DNA of 7,254 nucleotides, taken from NCBI GenBank assembly GCA_017882245.1, contig JADGPV010000134.1:1-7254 (forward strand), written 5' to 3'. Every line of letters starts with the position of its first letter. The first letter of the stretch is position 1. Made by a program: the position numbers and the translations under genes. The DNA is from Bacteroidales bacterium. GTDB taxonomy: Bacteria > Bacteroidota > Bacteroidia > Bacteroidales > VadinHA17. The notes under the pieces were generated by a model. The model did no database searches and had not been told where the DNA came from. It worked only from the letters and a program-made list of their open reading frames with translations. This document shows, piece after piece, positions 1-6,312 of this stretch.

Positions 1-129
1 GAACGTTTTGGCCAGGGCGAGGTCAGATTTGTCGATGGAGAATTTCCAAATACTACAGCGGTGATAGAATTTGACACTGCCGGCACGAAGAAGCTGCTTA
101 TGCGCTTTGCAAGGTTGACTAAGGTCTAA
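1..129 (+). CDS. uvrD: C-terminal end of a UvrD/PcrA-type DNA helicase (partial)
   Basis: Frame 1 is open from the first base and ends at TAA 127-129, giving the last 42 residues of a protein whose body lies outside the window. The tail reads ERFGQGEV, then an acidic strand-turn segment, then TAVIEF, then KKLLMRFARL. This is the pattern of the small Tudor-like domain that closes UvrD/PcrA superfamily 1 helicases (an HxxFGxGxV strand, a hydrophobic strand, then KxLxxxFAxL). In the family this domain follows the helicase core and contributes to protein contacts, for example with RNA polymerase. The full enzyme would unwind DNA 3' to 5' in repair. No catalytic motif is visible here, so UvrD and PcrA cannot be told apart. 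The gene converges on the next one with only 23 bases between stop codons. Confidence 0.75.
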   Translation, partial: ERFGQGEVRFVDGEFPNTTAVIEFDTAGTKKLLMRFARLTKV

Positions 130-152
130 GACTCAGGGCTCAGGTTTAATAC

Positions 153-1049
153 TTACTTTTTCTTCTGCCCCCACTTCAGAAAATTCATCTGTATAAATGT
201 AGCACCTGCTGTTGAGATAGAGTGGGTGGCATCCATATCTACCTTGGTGACTTCCATCTTTGATGTCAGCTGTCCCTTTTCATATGTTTCAGAGGCCAAT
301 GTAAGACCTTTGAGCTGACCTTTGCCGAAGCCTTTCGGCATACCCTGCTGACCACCCAGCAGCTTCCTGTTGGTTTTGAAGTCTATATCCTCTGTCGTCC
401 AGACATTTGATGTTTCATTCGATCCTTCCTCTGTCACCTCATACTCATCGCAACGGTAACCCACGATGGTGCGTGTATTGCCAGTCTTACGTATCTTCAC
501 ATTATCCGTCAGATCAACGGTTGCGTCAGAAGCTTCTGTCTGCAAAGAGTCAGGTATTGGCATTATCATACCTGATTTGCCACCATCAACAATATTATAG
601 GTCATCATAACCTTGTTTTTCATGTCAACTATGGCTACTGTAAACAAAGTTGCACCGTCCTTAGTCGCTACCGTGGTAGTTTCCATTCCCAGACTGTTTG
701 TACTGGCATCAAGCCAGATATCAGTCTCAGCGACGGCCTCCTGTTTGTCTTTCTCATACATTTCATTTGTCATCTTTAAAAGGCCTTTGAAATCATAATT
801 TTCCTCGTATTTGGCGGTCACTTTGCCCACTCCGAGTTTGGGAAGGTTTATCTGCCGGCCGACTTCCTTACTTTCTGCATTTTCTTCTGTTGAGTCAACT
901 GCTTCCTCGGGGACTTCCTTCTCCGTAGCTTTGTTGATAGTCTCCTCCAGCTTCTTCTTCAGCTTACTTCCTAACTGGGCCTGTGCATTATACGGGACCA
1001 GGAAAGCTGCTGCCAGAATTAAAATCAATGCTTTTGTTTTCATTTCCAT
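153..1049 (-). CDS. Exported DUF4412-type protein
   Basis: The product has 298 residues, or 296 if the ATG at 1043-1041 is used; that start puts MKTK directly before the hydrophobic core and is equally credible. Residues 3-24 form a signal peptide (Lys-rich start, core LILILAAAFLV, probable cut after AQA at 24). Residues 25-66 are a charged Lys/Glu linker without cysteines. From about 75 onward the protein is beta-rich. It contains a segment at 188-204 (RKTGNTRTIVGYRCDEY), then VW near 216-217 and a GQL turn near 259-261; this matches the DUF4412 pattern of Bacteroidota (KTGxxxxIxGYxCxxY). There is no lipobox, so it is probably a soluble periplasmic protein. Its function is not known. The fold may be related to LolA-type half-barrels, which is inference. 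It is transcribed divergently from the ABC/LolA-like operon. Confidence 0.8.
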   Translation of the reverse strand: MEMKTKALILILAAAFLVPYNAQAQLGSKLKKKLEETINKATEKEVPEEAVDSTEENAESKEVGRQINLPKLGVGKVTAKYEENYDFKGLLKMTNEMYEKDKQEAVAETDIWLDASTNSLGMETTTVATKDGATLFTVAIVDMKNKVMMTYNIVDGGKSGMIMPIPDSLQTEASDATVDLTDNVKIRKTGNTRTIVGYRCDEYEVTEEGSNETSNVWTTEDIDFKTNRKLLGGQQGMPKGFGKGQLKGLTLASETYEKGQLTSKMEVTKVDMDATHSISTAGATFIQMNFLKWGQKKK

Positions 1050-1067
1050 TAATTTTTAATTAACAAA

Positions 1068-1097
1068 TAAAGTTATAAAAAATTAAGGTTCGACAAA
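1068..1097 (-). promoter_or_regulatory. Candidate Bacteroidota promoter for the DUF4412 gene
   Basis: Read on the minus strand, TTTG (1097-1094) lies 18 bases upstream of TAACTTTA (1075-1068). This fits the Bacteroidota -33/-7 pattern TTG-N(17-23)-TAnnTTTG with one mismatch in the last base of the -7 box. Transcription would start about 10-15 bases upstream of the start codon, inside an AT-rich leader without a Shine-Dalgarno sequence. The region is AT-rich, so a chance match is possible. Confidence 0.4.
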
Positions 1098-1136
1098 TCC
1101 GTATCATACATGAAAAGAATCATGGAATGATTTATT

Positions 1137-1144
1137 TACTTTTG
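1137..1144 (+). promoter_or_regulatory. Candidate -7 box for the beta-barrel/ABC operon
   Basis: TACTTTTG is an exact match to the Bacteroidota -7 consensus TAnnTTTG and lies only 7 bases before the ATG at 1152. No clear TTG is found at the expected -33 distance, so the promoter may be weak or depend on an activator. If it is used, the mRNA would begin at about the start codon and be leaderless or nearly so. Confidence 0.4.
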
Positions 1145-1151
1145 TTACAGA

Positions 1152-2336
1152 ATGAACAAACTGAAGTGTCTGGCACCAGGCCTGACGATAGGTATTTTAT
1201 CGGGAAAACGTCTTCAGATATCACTACTTTTCTTGACAATATCCCTCCTTATTACCGCTCAGGAAGGTTTCCGTTTCAGCGGGCAGCTATCATCGTGGAT
1301 AAACCTTAATCTAAGCGCTGATCTGCCCCTGTGGGCGGGTGCAAGATACATTCCGCAGGTAAACTACGGACTGACAACCCGTTCAGGACAACTGTTTGAT
1401 GCTGAATTTTCGGGAAATATAGCCGGCACTGCCGGGATGAGGCCCTTTGATACACTGTATACTGAAGGGATACTAAAACCATACCGTGCCTGGTTAAGAT
1501 ATTCTGATGACCAGTTTGAGATAAGACTTGGCCTGCAGCAACTCAACTTCGGTTCCGCAGCCATGCTCAGGCCCCTGAGGTGGTTTGATCAGCTGGATCC
1601 GCGTGATCCTCTTCAGTTGACTAATGGCCAATGGGGATTGCTGGGACGATATTATTTCCTTAATAATGCCAATTTATGGCTGTGGGGATTGTATGGCAAT
1701 AAGAACAGAAGCGGTCTGGAGATGATTAATGTCAACAGCAGCATACCTGAGTTCGGCGGAAGATTACAGCTACCCGTGCCTGCTGGCGAAGTGGCATTTA
1801 CATATCATCACAGAGTTGCTGACAGTCGTGAAACAGGAGGCTCAGTCCCTCAATATGAGAAAATACCCGAAGACAAATACGGGTTCGATGCAAAATGGGA
1901 CCTCAAAGCGGGCTTCTGGATTGAAGGATCATTCACACATAAGCATGTCGATATTGGACCATTATCAAACTTGCTTGCAGCAAGTGCAGGTATCGATTAT
2001 ACTTTTTCTGCAGGAAATGGAATTTATACTGCCTTCGAACATCTTATGTTCACCTATGACAAGAATCCTTTTGCGTTTTCAGATCCCAACAATTTTTCCC
2101 TGATTACCATTTCATACCCGCTGGGGATTACGGACAAATTAAGCACTATCTTTTATTACGGATGGGAGAGTAGAAATATTTACAGTTTTCTTACTTGGCA
2201 GAAAGAATTTGACAAAATCTCCCTGTATCTTATGGCTTATTGGAATCCCGATCTGTATGAGCTTCCGGCACAAAATGATACAAGAGCTATATATGCAGGT
2301 AAAGGCTTTCAGTTAATGTTTGTATTTAATCATTAA
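1152..2336 (+). CDS. Outer-membrane beta-barrel protein, first gene of an ABC/LolA-like operon
   Basis: The product has 394 residues. Residues 19-36 (KRLQISLLFLTISLLITA) form a signal peptide preceded by an unusual extension of about 18 residues; the mature protein would begin near QEGFRFSGQ. The rest alternates short amphipathic strands rich in Tyr, Trp and Phe with polar turns, as in a transmembrane barrel, and ends in an aromatic strand (GFQLMFVFNH). The segment at 126-152 (LGLQQLNFG, then LRPLRWFDQLDPRDP) resembles the GRQ-x-x-x-G ... P-D-P stretch of porin-like and DUF1302-type barrels, but I cannot assign a family firmly. The ABC ATPase starts 9 bases after its stop, so the two are probably co-transcribed. 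The context suggests an outer-membrane acceptor or export channel for what the ABC transporter and LolA-like protein move. Its only cysteine is Cys6, before the signal core. Confidence 0.7.
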   Translation: MNKLKCLAPGLTIGILSGKRLQISLLFLTISLLITAQEGFRFSGQLSSWINLNLSADLPLWAGARYIPQVNYGLTTRSGQLFDAEFSGNIAGTAGMRPFDTLYTEGILKPYRAWLRYSDDQFEIRLGLQQLNFGSAAMLRPLRWFDQLDPRDPLQLTNGQWGLLGRYYFLNNANLWLWGLYGNKNRSGLEMINVNSSIPEFGGRLQLPVPAGEVAFTYHHRVADSRETGGSVPQYEKIPEDKYGFDAKWDLKAGFWIEGSFTHKHVDIGPLSNLLAASAGIDYTFSAGNGIYTAFEHLMFTYDKNPFAFSDPNNFSLITISYPLGITDKLSTIFYYGWESRNIYSFLTWQKEFDKISLYLMAYWNPDLYELPAQNDTRAIYAGKGFQLMFVFNH

Positions 2337-2345
2337 TATCTCAGG

Positions 2346-3044
2346 ATGGAAAATTCAACTATCATCAGAATTGAAAAACTGGTCAAGAAGTTCCCCATGG
2401 GAAAGGGTGAATTCACGGCACTGAACGGAATTGACCTGACAGTTGGCAGAGGAGAATTTGCAGGATTGATAGGACCAAGCGGATCAGGCAAGACCACTCT
2501 TCTTAATGTTGTCGGATCACTTGATGTTCCATCGTCAGGCAGTGTCACTGTGCTGGATCATTCAATAGGCGAACTGTCAGCTAAGGAAGCGGCACTGCTC
2601 CGCAAGCAAAACCTGGGGTTCATTTTTCAGAGTTATAATCTCTTCGCGGTTCATACGGTATACGAGAATATTGAGTTTCCCCTTTTGCTGCTGAAATATG
2701 GCCCTGCTGAAAGAAAAAAGATGGTTCTGGAAGCCATCGAATGGCTCGGGCTGACAGACAAGATCAGGTCGAAACCTCCTCAGCTTTCGGGAGGTGAGTG
2801 CCAGAGAGTGGCAATTGCAAGAGCGATGGTGAAGAAACCTTCCCTGGTTCTGGCCGATGAGCCGACTGCCAACCTTGATGCTGCAAACTCGCATAATATT
2901 CTCAAAACCATGGAAGTGCTGAACAGAGAGCTTAAAACCACATTCCTGTTCGCTACTCATGACGAAAAAGTAATAAGTTACCTGCGCCGGAAAATATTCC
3001 TGGCTGACGGGAAAGTGATTAATGATGAGCGGGTAACAAGTTAA
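2346..3044 (+). CDS. ABC transporter ATP-binding protein, MacB/LolD type
   Basis: The product has 232 residues, the usual length for LolD and MacB-type ATPase subunits. All nucleotide-binding motifs are present: Walker A GPSGSGKTT (43-51), Q-loop Gln95 in FIFQSYNLF, signature LSGGECQRVAIARA (147-160), Walker B LVLADEP (167-173), D-loop NLD (176-178) and H-loop His205 in ATHD. The GFIFQSYNLF...YENIEFPL stretch (91-112) is typical of the subfamily that pairs with FtsX-like permeases (LolD, MacB, FtsE relatives). It should act as a cytoplasmic dimer that hydrolyses ATP to drive the two permeases encoded next. The variable signature position, usually Gln, Arg or Lys, is Cys152, the only cysteine in the protein. 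It starts 9 bases after the barrel gene, with AGG directly against the ATG, too close for a normal Shine-Dalgarno site. Confidence 0.93.
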   Translation: MENSTIIRIEKLVKKFPMGKGEFTALNGIDLTVGRGEFAGLIGPSGSGKTTLLNVVGSLDVPSSGSVTVLDHSIGELSAKEAALLRKQNLGFIFQSYNLFAVHTVYENIEFPLLLLKYGPAERKKMVLEAIEWLGLTDKIRSKPPQLSGGECQRVAIARAMVKKPSLVLADEPTANLDAANSHNILKTMEVLNRELKTTFLFATHDEKVISYLRRKIFLADGKVINDERVTS

Positions 3045-3055
3045 TAAGGGCAATC

Positions 3056-4234
3056 ATGAAACTGGCATTTAAACTGGCATACCGGAACCTGATGGGTGCC
3101 GGCCTGCGAACCTGGCTGAACGTTATTGTGCTCTCATTTTCCTTTCTTATCATCATCTGGATGAAAGGAATAATGACAGGCTGGGATCACCAGGCAAAAA
3201 TTGATATGACCAACTGGGAAATTGGCGGAGGACAGTACTGGCAGAAGGATTATGATCCTTATGATCCGTTCACTTTCAGTGATAGCCATGCACCTGTCCC
3301 CGCGGAACTCAGGGGTGAAATTGATAAAGGTGATGCAGAAGCGGTCCTCATTGCCCAGGGCTCCATCTACCCTCAGGGAAGGATGCAGTCAGTAATCATT
3401 AAAGGTATAAACCCCGGACAGAATATTTTCCTTTTGCCGACACAAAAGCTTGACACGGTTATAAGCGATGCCATTCCTTCGGTTATCGGATCGCTCATGG
3501 CAGGAAATCTGAAGCTGGCGATCGGTGACAGGGTCATGATACAGTGGAGGGACAGGGGCGGAACATTTGATGCTGCGGAGATTTACATAACAGATATCTT
3601 TTATGCCAACGTTCCTGCTGTCGACCAGGGTCAGATCTACATACCCCTTGAGAAGCTCCGCTCCATGATGTCATTGGAGGATGAGGCCACAATACTGACG
3701 TACAGGAACGCTGAAGAAGGCAGGCCGGGATATAACGGATGGATGAACAAAAGCAAGGCGGAGCTGACAAAATCAGTCGATGAGCTTATCAAAGTTAAAT
3801 CAGCCGGCATTTCGGTGTTCTATATCATTCTTATTTTACTGGCCATGCTTGCCATTTTCGATACACAAGTCCTTTCAATATTCAGGAGACAGAAGGAAAT
3901 AGGTACCTATATAGCTCTCGGATACACCAGGAAGGAAGTGGTTGGGCTCTTTACGGTTGAAGGGACCATGTATTCCGTTCTCGCGGCCCTCCTTTCTGCC
4001 GTTTACGGCATGCCCTTTCTTGCCTGGCAAGCCAAGGTGGGATGGACAATGCCGATGGATGCCAGCCAGTTTGGGATGGCTATGGCACAAACCCTGTATC
4101 CGGTTTATAGTGCAGGCCTCGTAATTTCAACTGTGCTGATCATAATGACGGTCACCGCAATCGTAAGTTATTATCCATCAAGACGAATCGCTAAAATGAA
4201 CCCAACCGAAGCTTTAAGGGGGAAAGCACAATGA
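3056..4234 (+). CDS. FtsX/LolC-like ABC transporter permease, subunit 1
   Basis: The product has 392 residues with the four-helix layout of FtsX/MacB/LolC permeases: membrane segments near 19-41, 251-275, 304-327 and 350-372, and a large periplasmic domain (about 42-250) between the first two. After helix 2 comes the cytoplasmic coupling stretch FRRQKEIGTYIALGYTRKEV (276-295), which in this family contacts the ATPase. The C-terminus YYPSRRIAKMNPTEALRG is the classic MacB/LolC ending. The periplasmic domain begins with an aromatic-acidic patch (GGGQYWQKDYDPYDPF, 57-72). There is no cysteine. AAGGG at 3046-3050 gives a reasonable ribosome site 5 bases before the ATG. It probably forms a heterodimer with the next product, as LolC does with LolE; which is the LolC-like partner is not decidable here. 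Confidence 0.9.
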   Translation: MKLAFKLAYRNLMGAGLRTWLNVIVLSFSFLIIIWMKGIMTGWDHQAKIDMTNWEIGGGQYWQKDYDPYDPFTFSDSHAPVPAELRGEIDKGDAEAVLIAQGSIYPQGRMQSVIIKGINPGQNIFLLPTQKLDTVISDAIPSVIGSLMAGNLKLAIGDRVMIQWRDRGGTFDAAEIYITDIFYANVPAVDQGQIYIPLEKLRSMMSLEDEATILTYRNAEEGRPGYNGWMNKSKAELTKSVDELIKVKSAGISVFYIILILLAMLAIFDTQVLSIFRRQKEIGTYIALGYTRKEVVGLFTVEGTMYSVLAALLSAVYGMPFLAWQAKVGWTMPMDASQFGMAMAQTLYPVYSAGLVISTVLIIMTVTAIVSYYPSRRIAKMNPTEALRGKAQ

Positions 4235-5505
4235 TAAAGTTTTTGCTCAAAGGATTATTAAGGGATAAGAGCCGCAGCCGGATGCCTGTTCTTGTTGTAA
4301 CGATAGGTGTTGCACTTACTGTACTGATGCATGCATATATCACAGGTTTCATGGGTGACCTGATTGAACTTAATGCCAGGTTTTCTTACGGACACCTTAA
4401 AGTTACAACCAGGGGTTATGCAGACAATATCCAGCAGATGCCCAATGACCTTGCTCTTCTCAACGTAAATTCTCTTACCGCAGATCTGAAAAAACAGTTT
4501 ACCGGTCTGGAATGGTCCCCGCGAATACAGTTTGGCGGCCTTGTGGATGTACCTGACACAAACGGTGAGACAAGATCCCAGGGGCCGGCAGCAGGTATCG
4601 GCCTTGATCTGCTTACTCCCGGCTCGAAAGAGATAAAGAGGCTTAAACTGGAGAAATCACTTGTGAGAGGACATCTGCCCGGGAAACAAGGAGAGGTACT
4701 ACTGAGTGAGGCCTTTTCAAGAAAACTCAGTGTGGATCCGGGAGGTAAAATAACATTCATCGGTTCAACGGCAGCAGGTAGCATGACCATATATAACTTC
4801 ACACTCGCCGGTACGGTATCGATGGGGCATGAAGCGCTTGACCGCGGAACAATCATTGCTGACATTGAAGATGTAAGACTTGCCCTTGATATGGATGATG
4901 CTGCAAGTGAAATCCTGGGATTTTTCAATGGGGGCTTTTATATTGATGACACTGCTGTCAGCGATGCACAAATCTTCAATTCAGCCAACGGTCCTAAAAG
5001 TGATGATTTTACTCCGGTTATGAAGAGCCTGAGCCAGCAGGGGGCGATGGGTACTTATGTTAACCTGACAAAATCATGGTCGAAATATATCTCACTCATT
5101 TTCATCCTGGCAATGTCACTTGTTCTATGGAACGCCGGACTGCTTGGAGGGCTGCGCCGATACGGCGAAGTCGGTATACGGCTGGCTATGGGCGAAAACA
5201 AGGATCATGTCTACCGCACAATGATTTATGAATCGATGATGATCGGAATTGCCGGTTCAGTGATTGGCACGGCTTTTGGCCTGCTCTTTGCATGGCTTAT
5301 ACAAAAATATGGAATAGACATATCAGGGTTGATGAAAGGTTCTTCCATAATGATGCCTACTGAGATTAAGGCCAAAATCTCTCCGGTGGATTTCTACCTG
5401 GGATTCTTCCCGGGATTGTTTTCTACTATGATAGGTACCTTGCTGTCAGGTATCGGGATTTACAAAAGACAGACAGCAAGATTATTTAAGGAACTTGAAG
5501 TATAA
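4231..5505 (+). CDS. FtsX/LolE-like ABC transporter permease, subunit 2
   Basis: The product has 424 residues with membrane segments near 18-40, 285-307, 333-358 and 388-410 and a periplasmic domain of about 240 residues. The coupling stretch LRRYGEVGIRLAMGENKDHV (308-327) matches the FtsX family. Just after helix 1, GHLKVTTRGYADNIQQMP (54-71) is the counterpart of the GQYWQKDYDPY region of subunit 1, so the two are paralogous. Unlike subunit 1, it lacks the PSRRxxxxNPxEALR ending and finishes YKRQTARLFKELEV, which supports a fixed heterodimer with different roles. The start overlaps the previous stop as ATGA, and a purine-rich AAGGGGGAAAG (4216-4226) lies 4 bases upstream, which suggests translational coupling. 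There is no cysteine. Family membership is firm; the substrate is unknown. Confidence 0.9.
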   Translation: MIKFLLKGLLRDKSRSRMPVLVVTIGVALTVLMHAYITGFMGDLIELNARFSYGHLKVTTRGYADNIQQMPNDLALLNVNSLTADLKKQFTGLEWSPRIQFGGLVDVPDTNGETRSQGPAAGIGLDLLTPGSKEIKRLKLEKSLVRGHLPGKQGEVLLSEAFSRKLSVDPGGKITFIGSTAAGSMTIYNFTLAGTVSMGHEALDRGTIIADIEDVRLALDMDDAASEILGFFNGGFYIDDTAVSDAQIFNSANGPKSDDFTPVMKSLSQQGAMGTYVNLTKSWSKYISLIFILAMSLVLWNAGLLGGLRRYGEVGIRLAMGENKDHVYRTMIYESMMIGIAGSVIGTAFGLLFAWLIQKYGIDISGLMKGSSIMMPTEIKAKISPVDFYLGFFPGLFSTMIGTLLSGIGIYKRQTARLFKELEV

Positions 5506-5516
5506 TTCACAGAAGT

Positions 5517-6251
5517 ATGAGACAGTTATTACTCCTATTCGCCACATGTTTGTTAACGGCATCAATGGCCGGACAGAGCGCTGATGATATCCTGAAGAGG
5601 GTTGAACAGAACATGTCATCGGAGAACAGAGTATTTGAATCAACCATGACTATTCATGGAGCACGGTCAAGCAGGACCATCACATCCCGCACCCACGCCG
5701 AAGGAGATAAGAAGTCGTTTACCGAATACCTGACTCCTCCACGGGAGCAGGGAACAAAAATGCTCAAGCTTGAGGGCCAGCTCTGGATTTATTCGCCTTC
5801 GACAGACCGTATTATACAGATATCGGGACATATGCTAAGGCAGTCGGTCATGGGCTCTGACCTTTCCTACGAAGATATGATGGATGACAGAAAGCTGACG
5901 GAGATCTATTCAGCAGTCATTAGCGGAAAGGAAGTGATTGACGGAAGGGAAACCTGGATTCTTAACCTTTCTGCAAAAGTCAGTAATGTGGCCTATTCTT
6001 CTGTAAAAATGTGGGTTGACTCTGAAAGGTTCGTACCCCTGAAAGAGGAGCTATTTGCCAGAAGCGGCCAGCTCCTGAAGCGTACTACAATGTCGGATGT
6101 GAGGAAGATTGACGGGCGCTGGTTCCCTGCTAAAATAGTTTATAAAGATGTTCTCAAACAGGGTGACGGAACGGAATTCAATATCACCTCCATCAAATTC
6201 AACCAGCAAATACCCGGCTATATCTTCACCAAAGCTGCATTAAAACAATAG
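5517..6251 (+). CDS. Periplasmic LolA-like protein ('outer membrane lipoprotein-sorting protein' family)
   Basis: The product has 244 residues. Residues 1-18 form a signal peptide (core LLLLFATCLLTA, likely cut after SMA). The family signature is clear: YLTPPREQGTKMLKLEGQLW (71-90), IYSPSTDRI (91-99), and QSVMGSDLSYEDMMDD (109-124). It is the PREQGT ... LW-x-Y-x-P ... MGSDxSYED pattern of the LolA_like family. LolA-type proteins have a half-barrel with a hydrophobic cavity for acyl chains and carry lipidated cargo across the periplasm. Members of this family also sit beside RND/MMPL exporters and outer-membrane barrels in other phyla; here an ABC transporter takes that place. Cys11 lies within the signal core without a proper lipobox, so the mature protein is soluble and cysteine-free. 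Carrier function is inferred from family and position; the cargo is unknown. Confidence 0.9.
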   Translation: MRQLLLLFATCLLTASMAGQSADDILKRVEQNMSSENRVFESTMTIHGARSSRTITSRTHAEGDKKSFTEYLTPPREQGTKMLKLEGQLWIYSPSTDRIIQISGHMLRQSVMGSDLSYEDMMDDRKLTEIYSAVISGKEVIDGRETWILNLSAKVSNVAYSSVKMWVDSERFVPLKEELFARSGQLLKRTTMSDVRKIDGRWFPAKIVYKDVLKQGDGTEFNITSIKFNQQIPGYIFTKAALKQ

Positions 6252-6277
6252 GGTACAGGATATGAAGCCCTGTACCC
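6251..6277. terminator. Hairpin between convergent genes, probable bidirectional terminator
   Basis: GGGTACAGG (6251-6259) pairs perfectly with CCTGTACCC (6269-6277) across a 9-base loop. The first stem base is the last base of the TAG stop of the LolA-like gene. On the minus strand the stem is followed by T-rich TATTGTTTTA, as expected for an intrinsic terminator of the membrane-protein gene. On the plus strand the tail is only moderately T-rich, so termination may be weaker in that direction. Confidence 0.7.
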
Positions 6278-6312
6278 ATGTTCAAATATTCAGGTGAAAC
6301 TTAAATTTATGC

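Larger units (their letters stand above)
1152..6251 (+). other. Predicted five-gene trans-envelope ABC/LolA-like operon
   Basis: Five same-strand genes follow in the order barrel, ATPase, permease, permease, LolA-like protein, with gaps of 9 and 11 bases, a 4-base overlap, and a gap of 11 bases. A -7 box match precedes the first and a hairpin follows the last. The parts cover cytoplasm, inner membrane, periplasm and outer membrane, which points to a single transport route. No adaptor or TolC-type gene is present. Co-transcription is inferred from spacing only. Confidence 0.75.

Noticed and set aside
130..152. Terminator between the helicase gene and the DUF4412 gene
   Set aside because: The 23 bases hold a direct CTCAGG repeat but no convincing hairpin or T-run.
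2346..4234. FtsEX cell-division pair
   Set aside because: FtsEX has one permease of about 300 residues with a small periplasmic domain; here two larger permeases and envelope transport partners are encoded.
4416..4928. Open frame of 170 codons on the minus strand
   Set aside because: It lies wholly inside the second permease gene, and its product has no recognisable domain, signal or plausible leader; it is an antisense shadow. The same holds for the minus-strand frame at 2577-3053 and the alternative plus-strand frame at 1729-2103.
2346..5505. MacAB-TolC type efflux pump
   Set aside because: MacB-type ATPase and permease features are present, but ATPase and permease are separate chains, there are two different permeases, and there is no adaptor or TolC-like gene; the LolA-like gene points to a shuttle instead.
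2346..5505. BceAB-type antimicrobial-peptide resistance transporter
   Set aside because: BceB-type permeases have ten membrane helices; both permeases here show four, and no two-component system is adjacent.
5517..5580. LolA-like protein as a lipoprotein, using Cys11
   Set aside because: The residues before Cys11 (FAT) do not make a lipobox, the cysteine lies in the middle of the hydrophobic core, and a signal peptidase I site follows at SMA.
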